This document shows positions 21,601-33,900 of a stretch of 47,482 nucleotides of DNA, one piece after another. The stretch is from Folioceros fuciformis (taxonomy: Eukaryota; Anthocerotophyta; Anthocerotopsida; Anthocerotales), in NCBI GenBank assembly GCA_049999805.1, contig JBNGIO010002948.1, forward strand, positions 1-47,482. The letters are read 5' to 3'. Within the stretch, counting starts at the first letter, position 1; each line of letters begins with the position of its first letter. Below the pieces are notes generated by a model. It was not told where the DNA came from and did not search any database. It saw only the letters and a list, made by a program, of their open reading frames with translations. The translations under genes and the position numbers were made by a program.

Positions 21601-24600
21601 TGCAGAGATAATGAATACATACCTGCATTGACGGTGAAGAAAAATGGAGACCCAAAAATTTCCACCCCACCATTGCTGACATACAGGTGATACTGCCCAG
21701 CTTGCGTTAGGTTGTAGGTCAGAGAAAAGCGGGTGCCATTATCAAGAGATTCAATCTGACAACTTGCATTCACCAGTAAATGCACTCCAAGCCTGAACAC
21801 TTTTGGCACCAATATTGGAGCCGTTCCATTGGTTGCCACTTCGGGGGACAACATATTGTCGTACTGATCTCGTAGTGTGATGAGCAGGGTCAAGGAAACC
21901 CCAGCCAAAACGCTCTGAGATCCTCCTGCCCATGCACCTGTGCTTCTAGGCGTATCCAAATCACCTGCAATGGCACCACGTTGGCTCTCGGACTGACATA
22001 CACGCCCACACCACCACAAACTGGACATGCTGCTTGTACCCAAAGAATATTTGAAGATATTGTGACTCGCCTGAGAGGAATGTAAAGGCGATAGGCGCCA
22101 TAGAAGCGCCAGTTTTGTCCCCAATCCGTAGCTTAAACTTACCTGCTACAGTCAAAGTGAAGGACAGCACCTGCGCAGAGCTGTTCTGTGGCACAATATC
22201 TACTTTTGCCGAAAGCATCGTGCCATTTTGATCAATTTGGGGAGTGATGTCCTTAGCACCCACTGATACATAATTGCCATACATGTCTTGAGCCATAAGA
22301 ACAAAACTTGCTGTTTGCCCTACACGAAATGTGCTTATTCCGTTGAGCCATCCTCCAGTGCAGTTCGCTATGGAAAATTGCCCTGCACAACATTCAATTA
22401 GTAACAGCAAATGGGGTGGTCCAGTCATATCCAGCAAGCTGCATCTGAGAAACTTCTCAACCTGGAAAGTAGGAGTACTGGAAAGACCCCGGGATGCTCC
22501 CATCAGAGTTTCCCACTTGAAGCACGTACTGCCCAGCGTCATGCATTGTAAAACTGAACAGCAGCATTTCTTGAGATCCATTATTGAGAGGATTGAATTT
22601 GATGTTGAGAAGATTTCCACCCACGTCGGTCAAACCATTTTTGGCTACAGCAGTGAACACAGTACTGTTTGCAACTGCGTAGACAGGATTGTGGTTCTTG
22701 TCAACTTGCCTTACGACAAAATTTGCTGCCACTCCAACCGTAAAACTATTGATTCCACCCAACCATTCTCCGGCACAGAAGGGTGTTGACACCTTCCCTG
22801 AATGACAGAGACAACCGGTGAGCAATGTCGACACATGTACATGACCTTAATACGTAATTGTAACAGCAAAGCGAAAGACATAGCAGGTTGGACAGAAGAC
22901 TGTCAGTAGCACGCACTGATGGAACATTTTCTTGCCCACTGCAAATAGTCAGAATGTCAAGTGGGCTGCACGATGTCTAACCAAAATCTGACACAAGAAA
23001 TCTACCTGGCAATATCATTATGGAGAATGGACTGCCTGAAATAGCCTCTCCAGGTGCCACAGTCCCTAAGGACACACTCAGGCTATATGGGTCAGGCTGA
23101 GCCAATGCAATCGAGTACTTGACAGAGATGATGCTCTTCTTTCCCAGGTTCATAACGCTAAACGGTAGTAGCGAAACCTTCGGGGAAATGCTAAGGAAAG
23201 CGGTTGCCGAGTAGGAAACCACAGAATTGTTGAACACGTCCTGCAGCTGGATTTGAATGGTTAAGGAGTCTCCTGCATTCCCACCTTGCAATCCAGTTCC
23301 TGATGCCGTACAGCTAGGCGGATCCAGAGGTCCTACAATCAGAAGCAGAACTGATAAGAATATGCACAACTGTAACCAACATTTCTGCTCTGGAAAAGCG
23401 TTCTTCAGATACATGACCAGGCAGCAGTCAGCTCCATCGATCTGATACTATTAGCCCAAGCATGGCTATTATGAAGACGTGTTTACCGACCTTAGAGTAG
23501 GCAAGGCACCTGCATAGACGAGCTTTGTGTGACCCGAAGCAAGTAACGTATTATTCCATCCAACTGTGATGAAGTAGAGGCCAGCAATTGTAGCATTGTA
23601 GATCACAAAGTACGTGCCGTTTGTTTGAGTAGAATTCATCACGTATACGGGAATAGATGGGCCACTTTGTGTGAGAGATACAACAACTCGCAATGTGTCT
23701 GCTTCCATTGAGGTTGGATTTCCGGAGCTGTCTTTAAGCTCTACCTCAAATTGCGATAGCTGCCCAGCATAAGAGTTTCCCAGCCCTGTTCCTTCAATTA
23801 TACTCCCTTCAGTGGACTGAATAACTGCAGATATCACCTTACATTAGAGAAATCGTGCACGTACTGATTGTTCTCCTCTGAATACCTCAGATGCCTTTCC
23901 ATGCAATGTCTACGAGGTAATGAGTACAAGCAAGATCTACCCGCTGAACCAACAAAGAGGACGTCATGGTACCCTGTGAGGAACCCGTGAAGTGAAATGC
24001 TGAGCCCTTGATGTACTGATTCCCATCTCCAACTTGTAGGATATAGTCGCCAATCTGGGTGACTGTGAAGGTCATTGACAACTGGTTTGGGGTGCCAGCA
24101 CTCTGATTTGAACTTATCACAGGCCTGATTAGCAGATCGGGTATGTTAACAGGCTCGATATTCCCGGTATTGTACAGTGTTGCCAGAAAAGTCACTGTTC
24201 CCGATTCCAATGTTGGAACAGGATTACCAAAGGCATCAAAGAGAGAGATCACAAGGTTTGCGACAGAACCGAGATTCAGATGATTGATACCGTTGTACCA
24301 ACTTCCACGGCAATCAGGTACAGATAAGGGTCCTACAAATCAAAACCAAGTACGTTTTCTATAGATGAGGCTATCTACAAGTCAAAGCGCTGCACCCATG
24401 TCTGCTATGGCACAGATAAGCACAAACAAGCAACGTACCATGAAGAACAGTGAATTTCAAAGGACTGTTGGAGATGCTCTGCAAACCAGACGCGCTTGAC
24501 ACATTTAAAGAAAAGTTTCCAGCTATACTGGACTCAAAAGTGATGTCCTGAGACCCAGCTTGAACATCTGGGGACACAGTTACTGACTGATTATAACCTT

Positions 24601-27193
24601 GAACAGACACAAGGAAATTATAAACTTCAAAGCTGCCGGTCAGCACGTTAACAATGTTTCCAAATTCATCGCTCTGTATCACCCGGAGCGTGACTAGACT
24701 GCCAGCCACAAACTCCGAGCCATGTATCCAAATTCCTTGACAAGTACCTGGAAACACAGGACCTGCAAGAGCATAGCCTTGTATTACTCAGGATCCGAAA
24801 TTTGGAGGGTCTCTTCGATCAGCAGGTGCAAAAAGTGGATTCGAATGGCCAGTTCGGCAAGGTCATCAAGGCAGGACGTGATCAACAGAACTTGCCAAGA
24901 AACTGAGAACAGGTTCCCATTTGGCAGTTCTGAGGGATTGAAATCCTGATTCTCAAACTGTAGAGAAAAAAGCTTACCGGCACTGACATTGAAGATGAAA
25001 GGTGAGCCCATGATTCCAGTAACGCCATCTCCAACATGAAGCAAATAGGAACCAGGCGTGAAGGGCTTGAAACAAACAGCCACTTGGCTGGGAAAATTCT
25101 CATCAGAAGTCATTGTGAGATTGTACAGCTTCATGGCTGCCGGAAAATTTACCACCTCGACAGTAAACTGGAAAATTTGACTGTTAGAAAGCGCTGGTTG
25201 CAAGTTACCATAAGCATCCATTTGCGCAACTACAAGATAAGCTGTGTCCCCGGCCACGAACGTGTTCATAGAATTGTACCAAACTCCAGTACAATCTGGA
25301 ATTGAAAGAGGACCTGCAAAACCACCCCGATTGAGAACACACCTGAAGAGCAGAAGAAGTAAGGAGCTGTTTAACCGGGATAAGAAGCAGCGCTGCTCAC
25401 CAATGGTTGTCGAGAAGGGAAAAGGCGAGTTCTTAACAGTTTCGGTTGCAGTACCGACTTGAATATAATACTGCCCCACTGCCCATGTAGGAATGAAAGA
25501 CACGATAAACTTAGACTGGTCCGGATCCACACTTGTTGAATAGTTGAGGTTTCCAAGTTGGGTCATATTTGCATCCAAAAACATCACCCCTAGACTGAAG
25601 GAACTTGAGATCTTCACAACATTTTGAAAAGAATCGTACGCAGTAATCATGAGAGTTCCCTTATCAACTCCTGTTTGGAATACATCTTTCCCAGGCCATG
25701 TACCATTGCTCATTGACACGTTCACAGGACCTGGGGAAATGGCACAGAACCAAAACAAGTCAACCACACACAAGCACATTTTCCATATCCCGCAACCTCC
25801 ATCATAGACGAGATCAGCAAGAGACTAAAGATGTTGGGTCATGGTTATCTGCACAATTTCTCAAAATGCTAAGGTGCCTTGGATGGGGTTGTCCAAACCT
25901 GTAATCACCGTGAAGGGTGCTGGCACATTCGATAAACCTCGTCCCTTCAGAAATACGAAGAAATTATAGGATCCAGCAACTATTGGAGTGAAGGTGAGAT
26001 AGTAACAGCCGGCACAAAGTGGATTTCCTGACTGCTGGATTCCCCCTGGTGCAATGGAGACATTTTTGTAGGTCTGCTGGATGTAGCTGTCAAAGTTCAC
26101 AATTTCTGAGCTGCCTGTATTCTCCCAAACAATATTTCCAAAAGAATCAAACTGCTGCACGACAAGCCTTGCCTCCACTCCCGCTGTGAAAGTGTTGACG
26201 TACCCGGGCCAGGAGATAGTAGAGATGGAAGCGTCCACCAGACCTGTTACCCACCAAATTCCAAAGCCATGCCACCAGAGTAAAGCAACGCTTCTTCCTG
26301 CCTTTTCTTCTTTTTTTTTTTTTTTTTTTTTCTGTCCGTCTTTCTTTCTATCTTTCACCTTTCTCTTTAAAACTACGTTGAAAACAAGATTTCAAACAAA
26401 ACTCCACGAGTGATGAAAAACGAACCAGCCACAAATTCCACAACAGGACTGTTGACAGAGTTGTCCAAAAAGCTGCTCGGTTGCTCAGATTGATTTGGAG
26501 CGTCTTTGAGCACATAGAACTGATCGAAACCAAGATGAATATGGTAGGATGATGATGAGCCAGCCAAATTGTTCGCCGCAAAGCAAGTCACTGGATATAT
26601 TCCATAAGCGGTGATCTGGTAGTTGCCAACAGTGCAAAAAGCTTTCGGAACGATCTGTCTATTTTGATCCATAATGGTGACATTGAACACATAGTATGTC
26701 CCACTATAGAATCTACATTTCTCACAGTTCTCACAATACTGATCAGTTGTGTTGCAGAATAGTCTTCCACAATAGATATCGAAAGCCACAATAGAGAAAT
26801 TGGCAGGTACGCCTTCCACAATCCTGAGTGGATTGGGACAATCAAGACGTGTGCAATATCCTTCATCGATCCAGCTCGTACCATTCCACCATTCATCTTG
26901 TCTTGTAACTATAAAAATCAGAAGTCCATTACATGGATTCCAAGGGGAAATTTTTTTTGCAATGACTTAGAATAAAATCAGAATGTTTCAACAAACATCT
27001 ATAGTATTCTCCCAAAGTTGCACATAGTCAAGAAAGCTATAGAATAATCCTCACTCACACAACTCAATAATTGAGAGACAAATTGAAGGTATAAGTAAGT
27101 ACGATAAGGTGGAAATGCTTGTGCTCCCAAGGCAAATAAGATAAGATACACTGTCAATTGTTGTTGCCAAAACCACATTTGATTCACCCTCAT
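18661..27193 (-). CDS. gene A: secreted single-pass protein with filamin-type Ig array
   Basis: About 1,880 aa in 21 predicted exons. Exon 1 (27061-27193) encodes a signal peptide (YLILFALGAQA); its donor is uncertain. Exon 2 (26426-26908) is a Cys-rich Ig-like module. One filamin repeat each: 25899-26243, 25401-25730, 24978-25313, 24439-24762, 23973-24332, 23510-23824, 23006-23332, 22462-22797, 22071-22382 (GC donor), 21623-21964, 21205-21513. Then 21027-21069 (43 nt), 20688-20906, 20182-20390 (cadherin-like, NGNDTVVVTVSDG), 19771-20033, 19525-19675, 19293-19447 (membrane helix LCGGLIGSLGFLGMSVGIFV) and tail exons 18960-19120 and 18661/18715-18856. Repeats follow CTG.W..G...F.AG...LD.YGN or the canonical CTASGTGL form. 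Many N-X-S/T sites suit an extracellular array. A strong donor at 18714 suggests another 3' exon may exist. Similar in kind to plant GEX2, but larger. Confidence 0.85.
26311..26331. repeat. poly-T tract in gene A intron 2
   Basis: Twenty-one consecutive T on the plus strand (A on the coding strand of gene A), inside the intron between exons 2 and 3. On the transcript it is poly-A, so it is not a polypyrimidine tract. It could be a retroposed A-tail or simple slippage. Confidence 0.9.
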
Positions 27194-27991
27194 TTGATTT
27201 CAATGAAACAAGTAGTTCTTGCTTTTCTTGTGCTAATGATAGTTCCTAGTGATTGTTGTGATTTTCATTCAGCTTATGTTTGGTACATGATTTTGAACCC
27301 AAGAATACATCACACCATGCTTATTTTATGATCATGTTAGATGAAGAAGTTATGCAAGTAAGTATATCATTAATTAGTGGTGAAAAAAAAATTGAAGAGC
27401 GGATACAACAACACACATAGCACTTACAAGAAAAGGCCTGCGAGTGTAGTGTGTTAAGTGGAGGCTCGGAGCACATGTGGGATAACAGTAGAGAGAGAAA
27501 GTTTCTGGATTTATATAGCTATATATTCGTATAAAGTGTGGGAATTCAGAAAAGACAAATGTCCTTAGCGTTGGCAGGGTATCATCTCGGCCGATAAGTC
27601 ATTTTATGTAGTTTTATTAGTGTCCCGGCATGATAGAGCCTACTAGGTTGCGAGCTGCGCTGCAGAAAAAAGAAAAAACAATGAGAAATACTGTACATTG
27701 GTAGGAATCCAAGTGCGAGATCACGGGAACGGGACACGGCGGGTAAGGTCGTTCAAGTGACGTGGCGGAGGACGAAAATGGCGCCACGGCTCAGTCGAGG
27801 GCAGCGGCCTTCGGATTTGTTGCAGGTGGTGTGGTGGTGAGAGTTTCTGCGCAGTTTTGTGATGTTCCACAAGAATAAGAGCAGAATGGAAGGCGTTCCC
27901 TCTGACGGTGTGATTGCAAGATTGCAAGATTGCAAGAGCCTTGCAAGATTGCAAGACTCTTAAGATGAGGCTGCAGAATGGGATTGCCAAG
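27194..27991. promoter_or_regulatory. shared AT-rich divergent promoter of genes A and B
   Basis: About 800 bp separate the two predicted starts. The part nearest gene A (about 26930-27700) is markedly AT-richer than the rest of the window, with long runs of A/T and a TATA-like block TTATATAGCTATATATTCG at about 27511-27529 that is nearly palindromic and could serve either direction. Close to gene B (27914-27960) an ATTGCAAG motif is repeated about five times, including the palindrome CTTGCAAG. No gene lies in between. Confidence 0.5.
27914..27960. repeat. short ATTGCAAG repeat cluster upstream of gene B
   Basis: GATTGCAAGATTGCAAGATT followed by GCAAGAGCCTTGCAAGATTG: an 8-bp motif in about five copies just 5' of the first ATG of gene B. 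It would lie in the leader or the core promoter. Confidence 0.75.
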
Positions 27992-30900
27992 ATGGCGGTG
28001 AGATTGCATGCTCACGGTACAGGAGGATCAGGGGCAGGAGCTGGTGCAGGTGCAGGGGCAGGGGTTTGGTTTCCTACCCTAACAGCACTTGGGTGTGGCC
28101 TTGGGCGCGTCCTCATTCCCCTGCTCTTGTGCTGCAATTTCCTGCAGCGGGCAACAGGCATCAAAGTGAGCGGTAAGGGTGGGGCTGAGCGGGGTGTGGC
28201 TGTCGGAGGCGACTAGAATTGAGTTGGAATCTGACAGTGAGCTGCGTTTGGTTTATGGTGTCCCGCACAGGACCTCCTGTGGCTACCGGCAGTTCAGCTG
28301 TATGGGACAGTGACTCTGTGCTCACTGCCGGGAGCCTTGCAAGTATGAACCTGTCGTTGGTGAACACCACTGGCCTTCCTGCAATACGGGATTCCTGGGT
28401 TGAAAACTTTGGAGGCTATCTCGGTTTCTCTTTCGTGGATGGAACTGGGACAAAAATTTCAGGTCCTGCTATACAGCTGGGGAACACAACAATACCAGGC
28501 TTGCAGTTCATAAGTTTTAATTGGACCACAGCGGGCTCCTTTGCTTTATGGATTAATGTATCTGGTGTACCAATTTCAGGATCACCCTTCTCGTTCTATA
28601 TAAACCCAGGTGATCAACTGTAGCATGTCTCTTCTACACCACACAACACACAGCGTCACCTCTAGCTCACCACCTTCTGGACCGCGCACCTGGTATGCCT
28701 CACGGACCTCCTGGCCATGGGCAGTCCATGCATGAATGATTTGTATCGCACCTGCTGTTCCAAGTTATGGTGTCACATCTGCACCAAGCCGGAACACCAC
28801 TCTAACAAATGTGTGGTGTGGATTCACAGGGCCACCTAATTATCCTGCTTCTGTTGGCTCCTGGGTAGATGGTGTTCATGATTTCTCCATTGATACTCAG
28901 GCTACTTTGACAATTACGCTGGTGGACGCGTACAACAACGACGTCTTCCTCTCACCAATGGAGGCTGGCCACAACTTAATTGTCTACTTCGTGAGAGGTG
29001 GAGACTTTACCTCCACAATCTTTACCACAACCATGAACAGGAACATTGAATCGGTGACTTTCAACACTCAAGTAGCTGGCAACCTCACACTGGCTATTGT
29101 CAGTAGAGATTTCGAGATTATCAAGAACTCGCCTTTTCATCTTTTCGTATCCGCAGGTACTATTTTGCCAATACTGCATTGCAATGGACCTATCTGTTGT
29201 AGGAAACACTAGCTTCTCACATGCATGCTTCTGCTGCTTTAAATGTGCACCGCAGCATTGTATCATGTCATCATGAGAGAGGCTTCTGTGATGCATAAGC
29301 CTGGAGTTCTGTCATCTGCATGTTGTATGCTTCCTCTCGGCTTTTTGCCATAATGAGAGAGGCTTCTGTGATGCATAAGCCTGGAGTTCTGGCATCTGCA
29401 TGTTGTATGCTTCCTCTCGGCTTTAAGCCATAATGAGAGAGGCTTCTGTGATGCATAAGCCTGGAGTTCTGGCATCTGCATGTTGTATGCTTCCTCTCGG
29501 CTTTGTGCCATAATGAGAGAGGCTTTTGTGATGCAGGCCCTGTTTCATTAGTGAAGTCACAAGGTGCTTGGTACCCAGATAATATTCCATCTGTGCAAGC
29601 AGGGAACCAGGCAAAATTTGTCGTCACTCAGATGGACAGATATGGTAACACTGTATGTCCTGTGAATGGAAACCAGCAGATGATCACTTTGACAGCCTTT
29701 TTCACAACTTACTCCTCTTCAGCAATACCGTCCATCTCAGCACAGGTTAATACGACTCTGGGCCAGACCACATTTACCTTCACTCCAACTGCAACAGGGA
29801 AGTCTCTCTTTACAGTCCAGGACTCTCATGGTTCAACTCTTGCTGGTCTGCCCCAAGTGTTCACCGTTACTCCAGGCAAGTCATCTTCTCGTGAAAGGAT
29901 TCCGTTGCTTTTGTTCCTAGTCCCTTTCTTGTTGTATCCCCGCAGAGGGAATGGTCTGCTCAACGGAAGTTCTGAAGCAACAGGGAGAGACGTACTGTTA
30001 CTGATGCTCTCTTTGGAGCCCTCTTGGGCTTGGAATGAACAGGTCCATTATCCACTCAACACTGCGTGGCAACCCTTGTTTACTCTGGAACGAGACTGGA
30101 TGGGGTCCCTCTCTTTCGTGCAGGGGTGCCGGCCACAGTAGTGATTCGCCTTCTAGATGCGTTCGGGAACATAGTGAGCTATCAAGATGGTGCAACAAAC
30201 ATCTTCCCCAACTTCGTTGCGACGTTGGTGAATGAACCTTTAGTCGCCATAGCTGGATTGACCTGGGCTCCAGTAGATAGTTCTGGGTCGCAAAAACTAA
30301 CCTTCATCCCAATTTCTGCCGGCGCAACAGTTCACCAGCTGCAGATAGGACAAGGCACGCAGGCTGTAGGAAATACGCCTCTGAGCTTTGCGATCTACCC
30401 TGGTAAAGCATCCCACAACCCTTTTTCTCGTCGCTGGAAATGCAAGCCTTCTTTGAGTCTAGTGTCAAGCAAATGCTGCCGATGGCTAGAATGTCCCCTG
30501 TTCAACAAACCACGATCTATGCAAAATTCGCTAAATGGTCTGTCTAACTCCCCATTTCTGTTGTCATCAGGGATCCTGTCTCCAGCGAACTGCACAGGCG
30601 GCTGGATGATGCCAGGCAGCCATTCTTTTGGAGTGGTTGGCACAGAAGTAAATCTCAGAGTGTACCTAATGGATTGCTGCGGCAACAACTTAACAGTAGG
30701 CAATGGTCTGGTAGCATATCCCTCCTTCTCTGTGAGCATGCAGGGCTGGGAATCCGTCGGAACAGTCTACAATGGTGGGATATATGGAAGCATTAAGACC
30801 ACTAATGGAAATGGTTATGTCGACGTGACCTTTAACCCAGTAATAGCTGGCAAGGGTAGCATCATTGTGTCTGCCATGTACTCTGGTGTCACGGCTCAGC

Positions 30901-33900
30901 TGCAAAATAGCCCTTTCAGCATCATATTGCCTGCTGGTGAGAGGCGTGATTTATCGGAGGCATCTGGCCTTATTCCATATCTGTGATCAGCTACTCACCC
31001 TTGTGGGTGCTGTTCTGACTTCCTCAGGGCCAGTGTATCCGATCAAATGCTTTTGCTTTTTCTCTCAAGGCGACACTTTTCATGCTGGCAGTACAGCTCT
31101 AATCGAAGTGGTTCAAGTGGATGTCTTCGGGAATGTTGTGGGGCCACAGAACTATCAGTCTGAGTCAGTGCGCTTCAATGGCACGGTGTACGAGAATGGT
31201 GTTCCTTTGCCTGCAGTGACCGTCAGTGTGGCAGGTCCAGTTCAGGGATCATATAATGGAACATGGACATTGACGAAAGCTTCTGATCAGTACAGCATTC
31301 GTCTAACGGCATTAGATCACACAACCACTGCTACGACCTATACCCCCGTCGTGGCCGCTGATTCCACCTTTACGGTTCTGCCAGGTAGCAGGATGACGTG
31401 TTGCTCTGCTGTGCACATCAAGCTGTCGAATCCTCTAACGACAGACTTGTCTGCTCTGCTCTTCCCTGGTGACAGCTGAAGTGAATGCAAGCCACTCAGT
31501 CGTGCGATATGGAACCAATTTTGGAGACCCCTTGCCTGTGATCTGTATGAGCAAGACAGTGTATGCCGGTGTCAATGACAAAATTCAGATTGAGCTTCGA
31601 GATGCCTACTCTAATATCATTGCGTCCCTCTCTCAGAACTGGAATACCTACCACTTCCTAAAATTCACCTTGAGCGTACTGAACGGTTCCATAGACATAA
31701 CACCTACTGTGCTCAGCCAAGTGACGAATGTACCCAACCCAGATGGATCTTCCCTTCAGGCAATCACATTTCTACCCTCTCTTGTGGGACAGTTTGACCT
31801 CCAGGTAGCAGGTGACAATGGGGAGACACCTATTTGTGGCAAAACGACCTTGTACGTCATGGCTGGCAAGTGAAAGCTAAACCTTCTCGATGGCTCATTG
31901 TAACTTGACTTTAGGTCCCTTGTGGTCAAAATGGAAGAGCTGCAAAGAACTCATGGATGAGAAGTTTGTGGGACTCTGGTTGTTGGATTGCAGGTTCTGT
32001 GTTCGTGCCTTACTGTGTGGGTAGCTGGCAATATGGGGTCAGTACAGCGCAAGCAGGATCTACAATCACTCTGCTTGTATTGCTTCGTGACGTGTATAAC
32101 AATTCCTTCCGGCAACAGTACACAAGTCCACAAGGACGTGCTTATCGCTTCAATGTCGTGCGAACTCTGGGATATCAGAATGTCATAAGGAATGTCCTTG
32201 AGACTGATCCAGATTCAAATGGATACAGCCCGCTATCCTTCACCCCCATACAAGCCGGCAACTTCCAGCTAGATGTTGGCAATCAAGATCAAGCGGGCCT
32301 CACAAGGATCGTCGGTTCCCCCTTCAATTTCACAGTCACCCCAGGTAGTTTGGCTTTCAGTTTCACAGTCAATGGTTACTGCTGGGAGGTAGAGTCTGGT
32401 TACCTCTGACAGCAAGGGGTCTGACACGCTGTCCATTTCTCTCTTGTGAACTGTGGTCTGAAATGTCTATGCAGGTGATGCGTCTGTGAGCGACTGTGTG
32501 GGAAGTTGGTCTGCGGGAGTGAACAGATATCAAGCTGGTGTTAATATTACCTTTCAAGTGCTGATGAAAGACAGGTTCAACAACATTGTCACTTCCCCGA
32601 ACAGTGCATCCAGCTTCCTCACCCTCACCATGACTGTTCTTGTTGCGGACGGTTCACGGGTCATTCCTTACTACAATTACACCTATGACAAGAGTCAGGG
32701 GACAGGCTACCAATATCTCCATTTTCAGATGCAGACTATGGGCCAGTTTCTTCTGCAGGTTGGGTCTGGGGACCAGGTGATATTTGGTTCACCGTTCCCC
32801 TTCACCATTACCGTCGGTATGACTTGTACCCAGCTTTGAATGATCTTCACACATGTAACAGCGCTTTGGTTGTTGATGGTCTGACCGTACGTGTAAGGAA
32901 AATTCTGACCGTTTTTCTGTCTTCAATGCGGCAGGCCAGCCCATGGTATCTCAGTGCGTAGGATTCTGGTTAAATCAAGTCAACGTATTCCAAGCAGGAT
33001 ACTCAACTGCAACATTAAATGTACAGCTCTCAGATGCATTTGGGAATCCTGTCACAGTTGCTAACGGAGGTAGTCCCTTGTTCATGTTCACCATCACCGT
33101 GGTTGGTGTTCAAAATACCGGAAGTGTGATAGCAAATGTGACTCAAATACCTGGGCAGCAGATTCGATTTGTTCCCATACAGGTCGGATCCTATCAGCTT
33201 AGCGTTGGGAGCAAATCTAACATCATTGGCTCCCCGTTCTCCTTCACAGTAGTTGCAGGTATGGGAATGATGTTTCTTTCACTTATACTGGTTGGCAGGA
33301 TGATCCTGTTGCCTGGATTCTCAACAATGTGCACTGAAAACCTGCAGGTTCTATATCGGTACGCTCTTGCATTGGACAATGGGTTGGCAATTACCATTTC
33401 ATCTCGGGCCAACTGGCAAACCTGAGTGTGTTGTTAAAGGATGCTGTTGGCAACACCCTTACATCAACCAGCCAGACTGGCTCCGTGTCTTTTAGTGTCA
33501 GGGTCGACGTGGGCAACACCACCAATGCCATATCAAATCTGCAAGTTTCTTCTGCTCAATTGGGCTACGTATACATCACTTTCGTGACCGTCTTAGCAGC
33601 TCAAAGTATGAAGTTGAGGGTGGGCAGCATGGTTGGTGGATCTTGGCAAGAGCAAATTTCAAATTCGCCCCTTTCATTCAGCGTCACTCCAGGTGTGTGT
33701 TGTAGCCTTGTTCTTCCATCTGCAAGATCTCCTGGGTCAGCCTTCGCGGGATTTTAGATTTGGATCTGTAAGCAACCAGTGCTGGTCTTTTGCAGGGCCA
33801 ATCCAATCCTCGGTTTGCACTGGGGCTTGGAGAAGTGGTATCAACCAGTACCAAAGACCGGCCGTCGCACAATTCTTTGTTACACAACGAGACGCTGCTG

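Noticed and set aside
26311-26358. Lys-rich start of a minus-strand frame before gene A exon 3
   Set aside because: It reads through the poly-A tract of the intron; the acceptor at 26244 starts the real exon.
28736-28829. Open frame extending upstream of the second repeat exon of gene B
   Set aside because: The frame is open, but the phase-1 acceptor at 28829 fits the one-repeat-per-exon pattern, and the extension has no repeat-like content.
29263-29627. Overlapping minus-strand frames with repeated peptides
   Set aside because: They are translations of the 80-bp minisatellite in the gene B intron, whose unit lacks coding signatures.
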